Notes: generated from the sequence alone by a model not told the origin. A DNA stretch of 64,000 bases from Bradyrhizobium amphicarpaeae (GCF_002266435.3 NZ_CP029426.2:248001-312000), one strand, 5' to 3'. Positions 16,272 to 28,627 are shown, numbered from the stretch's first letter. A program made the numbers and translations.

Positions 16272-18023
16272 CTACTGCCCCGCTGCTTCCGCGCCCCGCG
16301 TGCGCGGATCGGGCGCGCCGAGCGGGCCGTTCGGCGTCACGACAATCGAATTGGCAGACGTCTGCCCCATCGGCTCCACGATCGTGTGGCCCATTGCCTT
16401 CAGCTCGCCCAGGACATCATTTGGAAAGCCGGCTTCGACACGGACTTCGTCCGGAAGCCATTGATGATGCAGCCGTGGCGCTGCAACTGCGGCAGCAACG
16501 TCCATCTTGTAGTCAAGGACGTCCACGATCACTTGCAGCACCGTCGAGATGATGCGGCTGCCACCGGGCGAGCCCGTCACCAGCACCGGCTTGCCGTCCT
16601 TGAGCACGATGGTCGGCGACATCGACGAGAGCGGCCGCTTGCCCGGCCCGGGCAGATTGGCCTCATAGCCGACCAGACCATAGGCATTGGAAGCGCCGAC
16701 AGCGGCGGTGAAATCGTCGAGCTCATTGTTGAGCAGCACGCCGGTGCCGTCGGCGACGAGGCCGACGCCGTAGCTGAAGTTCAGCGTATAGGTGTTGCTG
16801 ACCGCATTGCCGCGGGAATCGACGACGGAGAAATGCGTGGTGTTGCTGCCCTCGTGCGGCGAGGAGGCCGCGGAAACGAGCTCCTTGGATGGCGTAGCGC
16901 GTTCGGTCGAGATGCCGGAGCGCAGCTTGGCGGCGTAGTCCTTTGCAGTCAACGTCTCGATCGGTGCGTTGACGAAGGCGGGATCGCCGAGATAGCGCGC
17001 GCGGTCCGCGTAGGCCCGCTTCATCGCCTCGATCAGAAGATGCAGCGAGGCCGGTGTGCCCTGCTTCAAATCGGTAAGCTGAAAGCCCTCGAGGATGTTG
17101 AGCGTCTCCACCAGCACGACGCCGCCCGACGACGGCAGCGGCATCGACACGACGTCATAGCCGCGATAGGTGCCGCGCACCGGCGCGCGGATCACCGCCT
17201 GATAGGCCTTCAAATCGGCCGGCGTCATGATGCCGCCGGCATCCGTCACGGCCTTGGCGAGCTTCTCGGCGACCGGGCCCTCATAGAAGCCGCGCGGCCC
17301 CTGTGCAGCGATGGCCGACAGCGTTTCAGCGAGATCGCCCTGCACCAGCCGGTCGCCTTCACCGATCGGCCTGCCATCTGGCCGCGAGAAGATCCTGGCC
17401 GAAGAAGGCCAGCGTGCCAGCCGCCGGTGCCAGCCCGGCATCGTGTCGGCCATGTCGTCGCTGACGACGAAACCATCGCGGGCGAGCGCGATCGCTGGCG
17501 CGAGCAATTGTGCCAGCGTGAATTGCCCCGAGCCGTATTTCTCCAAGGCCAAAGCGAGGCCCGCAACCGTGCCGGGCACGCCGACGCCTAGCGCGGAATC
17601 CCGTGACTTCGCAATATCGGGCTTGCCGTCGGCGCCGAGGAAGATTTGCGGCGTGGTCGCCGCCGGCGCCGTCTCGCGGTAGTCGATCGTGACGTCTTCG
17701 TTGCGGTCGGCGGAATGGATCACCATGAAGCCGCCGCCGCCGATATTGCCGGCACGCGGATAGGTCACGGCCATCGCAAAGCCGGTCGCGACCGCGGCAT
17801 CGACCGCATTGCCACCGCTGCGCAAAACATCGGCTCCGATCTGTGCGGATATCTTCTCCTGCGCGACCACCATGCCGTGCTCGGCGGCAACGGCGCGCAC
17901 CGTGTCGGGCGCCGCAGGAACATAGGCCCGCCGCGCATCCTGAGCGGTCGCGGGTGCGAGACCAAACGCCAGAGTGGCGACGACGGCAAAAAACGTCCGC
18001 CTGGTCGAATGTGACGACATCAT
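16272..18023 (-). CDS. ggt: Gamma-glutamyltransferase precursor
   Basis: About 583 residues. The N terminus has a twin-arginine-like signal (STRRTFFAVVATLAFG, cleavage near ATA-QDA). The large subunit has HGMVVAQ and GGNAVDAAVATGFAM; autocleavage before Thr395 in NTTHFSVVD would give the small subunit with that Thr as nucleophile. Later come PLSSMSPTIV and GSPGGSRII, both substrate-contacting. The enzyme moves or hydrolyses gamma-glutamyl groups of glutathione in the periplasm. Start chosen at 18023 (MMSSHS); the frame is open to 18059. Confidence 0.93.
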   Translation of the reverse strand: MMSSHSTRRTFFAVVATLAFGLAPATAQDARRAYVPAAPDTVRAVAAEHGMVVAQEKISAQIGADVLRSGGNAVDAAVATGFAMAVTYPRAGNIGGGGFMVIHSADRNEDVTIDYRETAPAATTPQIFLGADGKPDIAKSRDSALGVGVPGTVAGLALALEKYGSGQFTLAQLLAPAIALARDGFVVSDDMADTMPGWHRRLARWPSSARIFSRPDGRPIGEGDRLVQGDLAETLSAIAAQGPRGFYEGPVAEKLAKAVTDAGGIMTPADLKAYQAVIRAPVRGTYRGYDVVSMPLPSSGGVVLVETLNILEGFQLTDLKQGTPASLHLLIEAMKRAYADRARYLGDPAFVNAPIETLTAKDYAAKLRSGISTERATPSKELVSAASSPHEGSNTTHFSVVDSRGNAVSNTYTLNFSYGVGLVADGTGVLLNNELDDFTAAVGASNAYGLVGYEANLPGPGKRPLSSMSPTIVLKDGKPVLVTGSPGGSRIISTVLQVIVDVLDYKMDVAAAVAAPRLHHQWLPDEVRVEAGFPNDVLGELKAMGHTIVEPMGQTSANSIVVTPNGPLGAPDPRTRGAEAAGQ

Positions 18024-18127
18024 CAAAATCAAATTCCGTCGTGGCTTCGGACAGTTCACACGCCTCGCGGCAATGCTATACCGTTTGCCTCAAGAGAGGC
18101 AAAACTGTTCGTGATGAGGACTGCGCA

Positions 18128-19513
18128 ATGACGACGATCGCCCCGGACGCGCGCATGGGCGGCGTGCCGCGGACCTATCCGCCGCGCGCCGCCGTCGTCA
18201 GCTGGATTTTCTTCGACTGGGCCGCGCAGCCTTATTTCACGCTGATCACGACCTTCGTGTTCGCGCCCTACTTCGCCACCAGCATTGCGCCCAATCCCGC
18301 CACCGGCCAATCGCTGTGGGGATTTGCGATGGCGGCCGCGGGCCTTGCGATCGCGTTGATGTCGCCGGTGCTTGGGGCCATTGCGGATGCCTCGGGCCGC
18401 CGGAAGCCGTGGATCGCGGGATTCGGTGCGCTGCTGGTGGCGGCATCCTGGACATTGTGGATCGGCAAGCCCGGCGATCCCTCCATCATTCCTCCTCTGC
18501 TCACCGCCGTCGCGCTCGCCAGCATCGGTGCGGAGTTCGCCACCGTCTTCAACAACGCGATGATGCCGACGCTGGTGCCGCCGGAGCGAATCGGACGACT
18601 CTCCGGCACCGGCTGGGCCACGGGATACATCGGCGGCATCGTCAGCCTGATCATCGTGCTCGGTTTCCTCGCCGCGAATCCCGAGACCGGCCGCACGCTG
18701 CTCGGCATGATGCCGCTGTTCGGTCTCGATCCGATCAGCCATCAAGGCGATCGCATCGTCGGGCCGCTGACGGGGCTGTGGTTCGTGATCTTCGTGACGC
18801 CACTGTTTCTGTTCACGCCGGATTATCCGGCGAAGCGGCCATTGCGCGAGGCGCTGCACGAAGGACTGTCGGACCTGAAGCAATCGATCAAAGGACTGCC
18901 GAAGCAGAAGTCGCTCGCGGCGTTTCTGCTCGCCAACATGGTCTACACCGACGGGCTGGTCTCGCTGTTCGCTTTCGGCGGCATCTATGCCGCCGGCACA
19001 TTTGGCTGGCACACCATCCAGATCGGTACCTTCGGCATCATGCTCGCGATCACCGGCACGATCGGTGCATGGCTTGGCGGAAAGCTGGACGACCGCCTCG
19101 GGCCGAAGCGCGTCATCGCCGGCAGCTTGTTGCTGTTGCTGATATCCGTGGCGGCGATCCTTCTGGTGGACAAGGACCGCGTGCTGTTCGTCGCGGTGGC
19201 GCCACCGCAAGCTGGCGCTCCCTTGTTCTCGAGCGCGGCCGAGCGCGCCTATCTCGTGCTGGGCTGCCTGATCGGCGCGGCCGGTGGTCCACTCCAGGCC
19301 GCCTCACGCACGCTCCTGATCCGCCTTGCACCGAGAGACCGCATTGCGCAGTATTTCGGCCTGTTCGCACTGACCGGGAAGGTGACGTCCTTCATCGGAC
19401 CGCTCCTGATCGGCATGATCACCGCGGTGACCGCAAGCCAGAAGGCCGGCATGGCCGTGCTGGTGGTGTTCTTCGTCGCGGGATTAGGGCTGTTGATGCG
19501 GGTGCGGGACTAG
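18128..19513 (+). CDS. MFS transporter, UMF1/Atg22-like
   Basis: A 461-residue membrane protein with about twelve helices. [24 protein letters not shown] at the N terminus and [18 protein letters not shown] after helix 3 are typical of the UMF1 family related to yeast Atg22. The start at 18128 has GAGGA 10 bp upstream. Atg22 exports amino acids from the vacuole, but bacterial members are uncharacterised. It is divergent from the gamma-glutamyltransferase gene by about 100 bp, so an amino acid or dipeptide link is possible but unproven. Confidence 0.85.
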   Translation: MTTIAPDARMGGVPRTYPPRAAVVSWIFFDWAAQPYFTLITTFVFAPYFATSIAPNPATGQSLWGFAMAAAGLAIALMSPVLGAIADASGRRKPWIAGFGALLVAASWTLWIGKPGDPSIIPPLLTAVALASIGAEFATVFNNAMMPTLVPPERIGRLSGTGWATGYIGGIVSLIIVLGFLAANPETGRTLLGMMPLFGLDPISHQGDRIVGPLTGLWFVIFVTPLFLFTPDYPAKRPLREALHEGLSDLKQSIKGLPKQKSLAAFLLANMVYTDGLVSLFAFGGIYAAGTFGWHTIQIGTFGIMLAITGTIGAWLGGKLDDRLGPKRVIAGSLLLLLISVAAILLVDKDRVLFVAVAPPQAGAPLFSSAAERAYLVLGCLIGAAGGPLQAASRTLLIRLAPRDRIAQYFGLFALTGKVTSFIGPLLIGMITAVTASQKAGMAVLVVFFVAGLGLLMRVRD

Positions 19514-19535
19514 CCGCGCGACGCGATTTCACCGC

Positions 19536-19654
19536 CGTCATTGCGAGGAGCGACTTGTCCGCCGTAGCTCGAAGAGCGAAGGCGAAAGCGACGAAGCAAT
19601 CCAGATTGCCTCTGCGGAAAGATCCTGGATTGCTTCGCTGCGCTCGCAATGACG
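19536..19654. repeat. Intergenic inverted repeat (family A), full copy
   Basis: Left arm CGTCATTGCGAGGAGCGAC and right arm TCGCTGCGCTCGCAATGACG flank a central part with GAAGCAATCCAG and CTGGATTGCTTC. It fills the 151-bp gap between the tail-to-tail MFS and purH genes and may end both transcripts. Confidence 0.85.
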
Positions 19655-19664
19655 ATTTGATAGA

Positions 19665-21257
19665 TCAGTGCCGGAAGTGCCTTGTCCCCGTGAACACCAT
19701 GGCGATGCCGTGCTCGTCGGCGGCCTTGATCACTTCGTCGTCGCGCATCGAGCCGCCGGGCTGCACCACCGCGGTGGCGCCGGCCTCGATGCAAGCGAGC
19801 ATGCCGTCGGCGAACGGGAAGAATGCATCCGACGCCACCACCGAGCCCTTGGTGAGCGGCTCGCTGAGCTTCAGCTCGCTCGCGGCATCCTGCGCCTTGC
19901 GCGCCGCGATCCGCGCTGAGTCCACCCGGCTCATCTGGCCGGCGCCGATGCCGACGGTGGCAAGATCCCTGGCGTAGATGATGGTGTTCGACTTGACGTG
20001 TTTTGCGACCCGGAACGCAAACTTCAGGTCACGCATCTCCGCGTCGGTGGGCGCGCGTTTGGTCACGATCTTGAACGTCATGTCGTCGACCACGGCGTTG
20101 TCGCGGCTCTGCACGAGAAGTCCGCCGGCCACCGTCTTGGCGGTGAGGCCGGGCGCCCGCGGATCAGGCAGGCTGCCGGCGAGAAGCAGGCGCAAATTCT
20201 TTCTCCCGCCGATGATCGCGATCGCCTCTTCGGTCGCATCGGGCGCGATGATCACTTCCGTGAAGATCTTTGTGATCTCGCGGGCGGTGTCGGCGTCGAG
20301 CGGGCGGTTCATCGCGATGATGCCGCCGAAGGCCGAGGTGGAATCGCAGGCCAGCGCCCTGCGATAGGCCTCGACGAGGTTCGATCCCTCCGCGACGCCG
20401 CAGGGGTTGGCGTGCTTGACGATGACGCAGGCCGCGGTGCGCTTGGCGTCGAATTCGCCGATGCATTCATAGGCGGCATCGGTGTCGTTGATGTTGTTGT
20501 AGGAGAGCTCCTTGCCCTGGAGCTGCCGTGCGGTGGAGACGCCCGGGCGCTTGTCGGGTGTCGCATAGAATGCCGCGGTCTGGTGCGGGTTCTCGCCGTA
20601 GCGCAGCGACTGGATCAGCTTGCCGCCGAAGGCGCGGAAGTCGGGCGCATCGATCTCGAGCTGACGATTGAACCAGTTCGAGATTGCCGCGTCATAGGCC
20701 GCGGTGCGTGCATAGGCCTTTGCCGCAAGGCGCCGGCGCAGCTTCAGCGTGGTCGCGCCGTTGTTGGCGGCGAGCTCGTCGAGCACGGCCTTGTAGTCAT
20801 CTGCCTCGACGACGACGGCGACGTCGTCATGGTTCTTTGCGGCGGCGCGGATCATCGCGGGGCCGCCGATGTCGATGTTCTCGATGCAATCCTCGAAGCC
20901 GGCGCCTTTGTCGACGGTCGCCTCGAACGGATAGAGATTGACGACGAGAAGATCGATCGGCGCGATGCCATGCGCCTTCATCGCTTCCGCGTGTTCCTTG
21001 TTGTCGCGGATCGCGAGCAGGCCGCCATGCACTTTCGGATGCAGCGTCTTGACGCGGCCATCCATCATCTCGGGAAAACCCGTGAGGTCGGAGACGTCCT
21101 TCACCTTGAGGCCGGCCGCGGCGATCGCCTTCGCAGTGCCGCCGGTCGAGACCAGCTCGACATCATGGGCGGCGAGCGCCTTGGCGAATTCGATCAGGCC
21201 GGTTTTATCGGATACGGAAAGCAGGGCGCGGGTGACGCGGCGGGGATGGTCGGTCAT
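19665..21257 (-). CDS. purH: Bifunctional AICAR formyltransferase / IMP cyclohydrolase
   Basis: A 530-residue protein that performs the last two steps of de novo IMP synthesis. The N-terminal MGS-like domain has [10 protein letters not shown] and GGTAKAI. The formyltransferase part has KHANPCGVA, whose Lys-His are catalytic, RYGENPHQ and [10 protein letters not shown]. Start at 21257 ([14 protein letters not shown]) gives the normal family length; an upstream Met at 21341 does not. It is preceded on the same strand by the heparinase-like gene with a 165-bp gap, a neighbourhood seen in other Rhizobiales. Confidence 0.97.
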   Translation of the reverse strand: MTDHPRRVTRALLSVSDKTGLIEFAKALAAHDVELVSTGGTAKAIAAAGLKVKDVSDLTGFPEMMDGRVKTLHPKVHGGLLAIRDNKEHAEAMKAHGIAPIDLLVVNLYPFEATVDKGAGFEDCIENIDIGGPAMIRAAAKNHDDVAVVVEADDYKAVLDELAANNGATTLKLRRRLAAKAYARTAAYDAAISNWFNRQLEIDAPDFRAFGGKLIQSLRYGENPHQTAAFYATPDKRPGVSTARQLQGKELSYNNINDTDAAYECIGEFDAKRTAACVIVKHANPCGVAEGSNLVEAYRRALACDSTSAFGGIIAMNRPLDADTAREITKIFTEVIIAPDATEEAIAIIGGRKNLRLLLAGSLPDPRAPGLTAKTVAGGLLVQSRDNAVVDDMTFKIVTKRAPTDAEMRDLKFAFRVAKHVKSNTIIYARDLATVGIGAGQMSRVDSARIAARKAQDAASELKLSEPLTKGSVVASDAFFPFADGMLACIEAGATAVVQPGGSMRDDEVIKAADEHGIAMVFTGTRHFRH

Positions 21258-21422
21258 GAGCAAGATCCTCTGTCTTAAGGAGTGTCTATGCCCAGGCGCG
21301 CGGCGGATATGTGTCGCGCTTCCCGATGGTGCTCCATCCAAGGTCGCCAGTCGCGCGAACGAGGGCTCGATAGCAGTTTTCGGCGTGTTTCACAACGATC
21401 AGATGGGGCCGAATCCGCGCGT

Positions 21423-23180
21423 TCACAGCGGAAGTTCCGGCTCCCGCCGCGCATTTCTTCGGGCGTTGGTGACGGTCGGCGATGCCGTGGAGCGGACAAA
21501 GCTCCAGCGGATCGAGGGCGCCTGCCGCGCGTCCTGGCGGATCACGATCTGCGCGGTGCGGCGGGGGCCGTCATTGCCGGCGAGGAACACGCTGTCCTCG
21601 AGGTCGACCTTGTCGTCCAATGCTTCGAAGGTCCAGACGTCGCGGTTCGGCAATACCAGCATGACGCCGCGCGCATCCGACAGCCGGCTCGCCTTCACCG
21701 CGGGATGCAGATGGAAACGCAGCGCGAAATCGGCATCCGCGCCCTTGAAGCGTCCGCCCTGCGGCGGCGACAGCGTGTCCTCGCCGTCGATGCGGGCGCC
21801 GTCATTGGCGATCATCAGCACGCGGCGGTGGATCGCGCCGAATTTGGCGAGATAGCCGTCATGCGAGGTCGTGAGCAGCGTGCCGTTCTGCACGATCTCG
21901 CGATAGCTCTCGACCTCGACCGGCCCGCTGGTGACGGGCGAGCCGTGCAGGAGCCGCTTCATCGCCGACATCTCGACGAACTGGCATGACGACGTCTCGT
22001 GATAGGTCAGCGTCGAATGCGCCGCGGTGCCGCGTGCGAACGGCCGCCAATTGTCGCGGCCCGTGGTCGGCATGCCGCAATTGGTGACGATGCGGCTGAT
22101 GCCGGAGGACAGTTCGAACGACAGGCAGCCGGCATGGGCGTCGTGACTGACGCCGGCCGGCGGCGGCGGGCCGGTGTCGATGATCACGGTGGTCTGGCCG
22201 GCATCGAGCCGCTGGAAACCGGTATGCGGCATGTTGGCCATCGGCGCGCCGTGGGTGTCGTCATAGGCGAGCAGCGTGGCGAGCAGGTCCGACGATGTCG
22301 CGCTCATGCCGTTGAACAGCGCGAAATTGCCGTCGCCATGCCGGAAGAAGCGCAGCATCGGCATCATGCGGTCGATCGCGTTGAGCAGCGCCGGCGGCGG
22401 CGCGATGTTGCGCGCGGCAAAGGTCTGGCGCAGCGGCAGCAGGTCGATCAGGAGCTCGATCAGCGCGCCCGGGTTGCGGGAGATGTGTCCGCCGTCGGGC
22501 AGGATCTGCCGCTGCAACTCATCCGACAGCTTCTTCGATGCGCTGCGGATTTGACCCGCCTGGTTGGCGAGGCAGAGGGCCGCATAGCACAGCGCGATCA
22601 GCACCTGGAGTTTCGGCACCCCGTCGGGAATGTCGACCATGGTGTAGCGCAGGAAGCGGATCTCGCGGGCGAGGGCGCGCAGGTAGCGGCGGTAGAATTT
22701 GTTGTCGGTCTCGTTGAGCACCAGCGGCGCCTGCGACAGCAGCGAGATCACGCGCCGGGCCAGCACGTCGGCGCGTCGCGCGACCGGGCGACGCTTGTTG
22801 GCGGGGTTTGCGATCCAGTCCTCGATCAGCGCGCGTGCATTCGCTCGTGTCAGCGCAGTGTCGGCGGCGCGCAAATGGCGTAGCCAGCCGAAGCCGAGCA
22901 GCGCGACCTCCCAATCCTCCGACGGCGGCTCGAGATCGAAGATCGAACGGCCGTGGCAATTGACGATCTTGCCGGCGAAGACGAATCGGCCGGCATAGAT
23001 TTCGGCGGCGCGCGTCGCATCGGCGGTGCGCAGATCGTGCGGCGCGATGATCAGCCTGTCCGTGCGTCCCGGCCAGACCCGCGACAGCGCAACCGAACCG
23101 CCGCTCGCGCGCGCAAGCATGTTCCGCGCGAAGCGGTTCATGACCAGCGTCGAGATATGTCTGCGTTGAGCGACCGACAC
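21423..23180 (-). CDS. Heparinase II/III-like protein
   Basis: A 585-residue protein. The N-terminal half is helical with FAGKIVNCHGRSIFD and WEVALLGFGWLRHL, as in the alginate-lyase-like toroid of this family. The C-terminal half is beta-rich with the heparinase II/III catalytic region: AGCLSFELSSGISRIVTNCG and AHSTLTYHETSS. These enzymes cleave acidic polysaccharides, and in alphaproteobacteria the gene usually lies between rsmB and purH as here. No signal peptide is evident. Substrate unknown. Confidence 0.85.
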   Translation of the reverse strand: MSVAQRRHISTLVMNRFARNMLARASGGSVALSRVWPGRTDRLIIAPHDLRTADATRAAEIYAGRFVFAGKIVNCHGRSIFDLEPPSEDWEVALLGFGWLRHLRAADTALTRANARALIEDWIANPANKRRPVARRADVLARRVISLLSQAPLVLNETDNKFYRRYLRALAREIRFLRYTMVDIPDGVPKLQVLIALCYAALCLANQAGQIRSASKKLSDELQRQILPDGGHISRNPGALIELLIDLLPLRQTFAARNIAPPPALLNAIDRMMPMLRFFRHGDGNFALFNGMSATSSDLLATLLAYDDTHGAPMANMPHTGFQRLDAGQTTVIIDTGPPPPAGVSHDAHAGCLSFELSSGISRIVTNCGMPTTGRDNWRPFARGTAAHSTLTYHETSSCQFVEMSAMKRLLHGSPVTSGPVEVESYREIVQNGTLLTTSHDGYLAKFGAIHRRVLMIANDGARIDGEDTLSPPQGGRFKGADADFALRFHLHPAVKASRLSDARGVMLVLPNRDVWTFEALDDKVDLEDSVFLAGNDGPRRTAQIVIRQDARQAPSIRWSFVRSTASPTVTNARRNARREPELPL

Positions 23181-23297
23181 GCCTTGCCTTGAAGGGGGAG
23201 AGGATTCCGACGAATCCTTATTAATCCCAAAATCGAACGGCTGACACCACCTTGAACGGCGCGAATCAGTGTCGTGGTCGCAAAATCCGGTGCAAAA

Positions 23298-24644
23298 TCA
23301 GGATTTAACGAGTCGGGCCGCGAAAAATCCATCGAGCCCGCCGAGCTTGGGATCGGCGTTCGGCAGATGGCAGGGCAGAGTGCGAAGATCGCCTTCGGGG
23401 GTGAGGATTTCGCTCAGGCCCGCGACCTCCGACGCCACGATCGGGGCGCGGCGAAGCGCAGGTTCGGCCGCCAGCAGCGTGGCCACGGCCTGCTCGCCTT
23501 CCTCGGGTTCCAGCGAGCACGTGCAGTAGATCAGCGTACCGCCGGGCTTGAGCAGCGTCACGGATTTTCGCAGCAGCCGCTGCTGCAGCACGGTCATGGC
23601 GGCGACATCGGATTCCTGCCGCAGCCACGCCACGTCAGGATGGCGGCGGATCGTGCCGGTCGACGTGCAGGGCGCATCGATCAAAATACCGTCGAAGCCT
23701 TCGGCAGGGCCGGTCCATTCCACGGCGTCAGCGACGACGGTCTCGGCCTGGAGCGACAGCCGCGCCAGGTTTTCACGCAGCCGCGCCACCCGGGCCGGCG
23801 AGCGGTCGATCGCCGTGACATGTGCGCCGGCATGCGCCAGTTGCGCGGTCTTGCCGCCGGGGGCGGCGCAGAGATCGGCAATGGACTTGCCCTTGACGTC
23901 GCCGAACAGCCGGGCCGGCAGCGCCGCGGCGGCGTCCTGCACCCACCATTGTCCCTCGGCGAAGCCGGGCAGCATGGTCACCGAGCCGTGCAGCAACATC
24001 CGCACCGTTCCGGTCGGCAGCGCCTCGCCATGCAGGCGGCTCGCCCATTGCGCGGCATCGGACTTCACGGTGAGATCGAGCGAGGGCTCGTGGCCGAGTG
24101 CCAGCGCCATCTCCCTTGCGGTTGCTTCGCCGTAATGCGCGCTCCAGCGCGCGAGCAGCCATGGCGGCAGATCCAGCGATTGCGCGGCGACCTCCTCGAC
24201 CAGCGCCGCGCCCTCGCGCGCGCAGCGGCGCAGCACGGCATTGACGAGGCCGGCATAGCGCGCGGCGCGCCGGTCGGATTGCACCAGGCGAACGGAAAGG
24301 TCGACGGCCGCGTGATCCGGCACGTCCATCCAGAGGATCTGCGCCGCGCCGATCAGAAGCGCGCTCTGCGCCCGCGGCGCCTCGGAGGGGATGCCCTTGT
24401 CGAGCAGGCGGGACAGCACATGGCCGAGCGTGCCCAGCCGGCGCAGCACGGTGGCGACCAGGCGCCGCATCAGCGCGCGGTCGCGGTCGGCCAGCGTCTT
24501 CAATCCGGGATGGGCGCCGCTGCCGTCGAGCTGGTCGTCGAGCGTACGGTGCTTGTGCAGCACGCCGTCGACGATGTCGGCAGCAATCCGTCGCGCCGCG
24601 AGACCGGGCACTTCGGACGGAGGAGCGAAACGTTGAGATGGCAT
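23298..24644 (-). CDS. rsmB: 16S rRNA m5C methyltransferase RsmB-like (NOL1/NOP2/Sun)
   Basis: A 448-residue protein with an N-terminal NusB-like helical domain (residues 15-145) and a C-terminal SAM methyltransferase. DLCAAPGGKTAQLA (258-270) binds SAM, DAPC (Cys326) and CTCS (Cys374/Cys376) hold the two motif Cys of m5C enzymes, and HPDVAWLRQ follows. It methylates a cytosine of 16S rRNA. The Met at 24644 gives normal length; the frame stays open to 24980 only through the upstream region. Confidence 0.93.
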   Translation of the reverse strand: MPSQRFAPPSEVPGLAARRIAADIVDGVLHKHRTLDDQLDGSGAHPGLKTLADRDRALMRRLVATVLRRLGTLGHVLSRLLDKGIPSEAPRAQSALLIGAAQILWMDVPDHAAVDLSVRLVQSDRRAARYAGLVNAVLRRCAREGAALVEEVAAQSLDLPPWLLARWSAHYGEATAREMALALGHEPSLDLTVKSDAAQWASRLHGEALPTGTVRMLLHGSVTMLPGFAEGQWWVQDAAAALPARLFGDVKGKSIADLCAAPGGKTAQLAHAGAHVTAIDRSPARVARLRENLARLSLQAETVVADAVEWTGPAEGFDGILIDAPCTSTGTIRRHPDVAWLRQESDVAAMTVLQQRLLRKSVTLLKPGGTLIYCTCSLEPEEGEQAVATLLAAEPALRRAPIVASEVAGLSEILTPEGDLRTLPCHLPNADPKLGGLDGFFAARLVKS

Positions 24645-24828
24645 GCGGCTTAAGGTTCTGAGCGAGCGGCAGTTCCGCCGAGGGGCGCATGCCTTGAGAA
24701 CCCGATCTCTGGCACGCGAATATGCCAAATGTAAGAAAGGCCTCTCGCCTTTACAGCCCGCCATGACCATCTCAGCAATGCGATATTGGACCTCGCATGT
24801 CCCCCGATCCTGCGCTAGGAACCGCGCG

Positions 24829-25026
24829 ATGAGTGACCAGGCCTCCGTTCCCGATCGCAAGAAGCTTCCGCCGGCCGCCCAGCGCGCGCTGGCCGAGGCC
24901 GAGGCGCGCCGGCAGGCAGCGGCCGCGCACGACAAGGCTGCGCCGAAGGAATTGCAGGGGCCGAAAGGACCCGAGCCCACCCGCTACGGCGATTGGGAAC
25001 GCAAGGGTATCGCTTCGGACTTCTGA
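24829..25026 (+). CDS. DUF1674 protein, SDHAF4-like
   Basis: A 65-residue protein. The charged, Ala-rich N-terminal part is variable, but the end, GPEPTRYGDWERKGIASDF, is the conserved DUF1674 signature. Eukaryotic members (SDHAF4/Sdh8) help assemble the flavoprotein subunit of succinate dehydrogenase, and a similar role is likely here though untested. It is divergent from rsmB and followed by the nuclease gene. Confidence 0.88.
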   Translation: MSDQASVPDRKKLPPAAQRALAEAEARRQAAAAHDKAAPKELQGPKGPEPTRYGDWERKGIASDF

Positions 25027-25077
25027 GCGGTCACTCGCTCTTGCCGGTTCAGCCGACTCAGCCCTAGCGTGCGCGGG

Positions 25078-25668
25078 ATGTCGCGCTTCGATCCCAACCA
25101 TCCCTACCGGCCCGCCTACAGCGGCTCGCCGTTCGGCCGCCGCTTCTCCGGGCTGCTGCCGTGGATGTTCGTGGTCGGCGTCGTGACGGCGATCGTGCTC
25201 GGCTTTCGCCATGGACCGACGTGGCCCGTTCCACATGCGGATGACGGACAGTCGCGCGATGCCGAGATCATCCTGCAGCACTCCGGCAATTCCGACATGC
25301 GTCAGCCGGTCGATGTTGTCAGGACCGTGGACGGCGATACTTTCCTTGCGCGCGTGCATCAGCCCAACGGCCGCGATCTCGTTGCGCGCGTTCGCCTGCG
25401 CGGCATCGATGCACCCGAGATGAAAGCATCCTGCCAGGGCGAGCTCGACAAGGCGGAGGCCGCGAGCGATGCGCTGCGCAATTTGCTCGGCCAGGGCGGC
25501 GTCACGATCTTCAATCTCGGCCAGGACAAATATGGCCGCGTGCTTGCCGACGTTGCGACCAAGCGCACTGCCAACGTCTCGGCGGCGTTGCTCGCGGGCG
25601 GCTATGTGCGCAGCTACAATGGTGGCCACCGCGACGGCTGGTGCGGACGCGGCTGGCGCTTCTGGTAA
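25078..25668 (+). CDS. Membrane-anchored thermonuclease-like (SNase) protein
   Basis: About 196 residues. A single hydrophobic segment near residues 27-45 (LLPWMFVVGVVTAIVLGF) anchors it with the nuclease domain outside. That domain has the staphylococcal nuclease residues: VDGDTF (Asp), RVRLRGIDAPE (Arg and Glu) and KYGRVLADV (Arg). It should cut nucleic acids with calcium. I chose ATG at 25078; a GTG at 25069 is possible. Neither has a strong ribosome site. Confidence 0.88.
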   Translation: MSRFDPNHPYRPAYSGSPFGRRFSGLLPWMFVVGVVTAIVLGFRHGPTWPVPHADDGQSRDAEIILQHSGNSDMRQPVDVVRTVDGDTFLARVHQPNGRDLVARVRLRGIDAPEMKASCQGELDKAEAASDALRNLLGQGGVTIFNLGQDKYGRVLADVATKRTANVSAALLAGGYVRSYNGGHRDGWCGRGWRFW

Positions 25669-25670
25669 CA

Positions 25671-25698
25671 AAAAGCCGCATCGATCGATGCGGCTTTT
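25671..25698. terminator. Bidirectional terminator between nuclease and L,D-transpeptidase genes
   Basis: A perfect palindrome: AAAAGCCGCATCGA paired with TCGATGCGGCTTTT. The A run on one side and T run on the other serve both strands. It begins two bases after the nuclease stop and ends 22 bp before the convergent gene's stop. Confidence 0.93.
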
Positions 25699-25720
25699 CG
25701 ATTCAGGTCGCGCGCGGCGA

Positions 25721-26236
25721 TCAGCGCGTCACGACCACCGTCGTGCCGACGGAGACGCGGCCGTAGAGATCGGTGATGTCGTCGTTGAGCATGCGGATGC
25801 AGCCATAGGAGACGAAGCCGCCGATCGAGCCCGGCACGTTGGTGCCGTGGATCGCATATTCGCCGCCGGCCAGCGTCATCGCCGCGACGCCCATCGGGTT
25901 GCGCGGCGAGCCGCCGGGAATGACGTCCGGGATGCTCGGCTTGTCGCGCTTCACCTCGGCGGGCGGTGCCCAGGCCGGATTGCGATACTTTCCGTCGATG
26001 CGGGTGGTGCCGGCCCATTGCTTGCCGGACTTGCCGACGCCGACCGGGTAACGCACGGCCTGGCCGTTCCCGACGATGAGATAGAGCCGCCGTTCGCTGG
26101 TCTTGACCACGATCGTGCCCGGCGAGTAGTCCGCCAGATGCGTCCCCACCATTTCCGGCCGCGCCTGCGCCGCCGTCGACATCAAGACCCCGGCCCCGAT
26201 GGTGGCGGCCAGCGCCACAGCAATCCTTATCGACAT
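25721..26236 (-). CDS. L,D-transpeptidase (YkuD)
   Basis: A 171-residue protein with a signal peptide (residues 1-25, ending TAAQA). The YkuD catalytic motif is intact: His130 in HGTNVPGSIGG and Cys146 in SYGCIRM, with Arg148. These periplasmic enzymes make 3-3 crosslinks in peptidoglycan or attach proteins to it, and rhizobia carry many copies. The single-domain form has no LysM or peptidoglycan-binding domain. Confidence 0.93.
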   Translation of the reverse strand: MSIRIAVALAATIGAGVLMSTAAQARPEMVGTHLADYSPGTIVVKTSERRLYLIVGNGQAVRYPVGVGKSGKQWAGTTRIDGKYRNPAWAPPAEVKRDKPSIPDVIPGGSPRNPMGVAAMTLAGGEYAIHGTNVPGSIGGFVSYGCIRMLNDDITDLYGRVSVGTTVVVTR

Positions 26237-26680
26237 CGATCTTCCCCTAGCCCGAACGGATCGTCCAAATTACGCAGCACCGGCAATCGCCAGCTTGCCC
26301 GTCCTTGTCAGGGGACAATCTTAACCGCGCCCGTTAACCGGTTGGTTTCCAAGCACGGCCGCCAAGGGCCAGCCAGCAGGGGGAACAAAGGAAATGTTCG
26401 AAATAAAGTAAATGACCTGAAAACAACACTCGGCGGGAAAGATGCGGCCGCACGGATGCGCGCCCTGACAAGGCCGTGAGGGTGTGAACGGCCGTTGTTT
26501 TGGAGGGGGACACGAGCTTGGTCTCGTGTCACGGACGCGACGCGACGCGACGCAACGCGAGGCGGCGCGGCGCGGAGCCGGGACCCAGAGAGCCACACGT
26601 TATGCCGTTGGATGGCCCCGACTCGGCAGCGCACCGCGAAGTGCGCGTTGCGCTGCGTCCGGGGTACAAGAGAGCTTGCC
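26237..26680. other. Intergenic region with repeat element, no gene
   Basis: 444 bp between the L,D-transpeptidase start and the acs stop. The first 270 bp show nothing beyond the likely transpeptidase promoter. The rest is an inverted-repeat element, listed separately. Open frames here are repeat-driven and not coding. Confidence 0.55.
26509..26672. repeat. Intergenic element (family H) with hairpin and GACGC tandem repeat
   Basis: Begins with a perfect 8-bp hairpin (GACACGAG 26509-26516, CTCGTGTC 26523-26530). Then GACGC is repeated four times with a variant fifth (26534-26558). It ends with GCTGCGTCCGGGGTACAAGAG-type sequence that is a degenerate inverted copy of the left end CTCGTGTCACGGACGC. 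A partial copy lies at 59254-59311. It sits just after acs. Confidence 0.65.

Positions 26681-28627
<1,947 letters not shown>

Noticed and set aside
14895-17591. An 898-codon open frame on the plus strand
   Set aside because: Entirely antisense to the MFS transporter and gamma-glutamyltransferase genes, both of which have strong family motifs.
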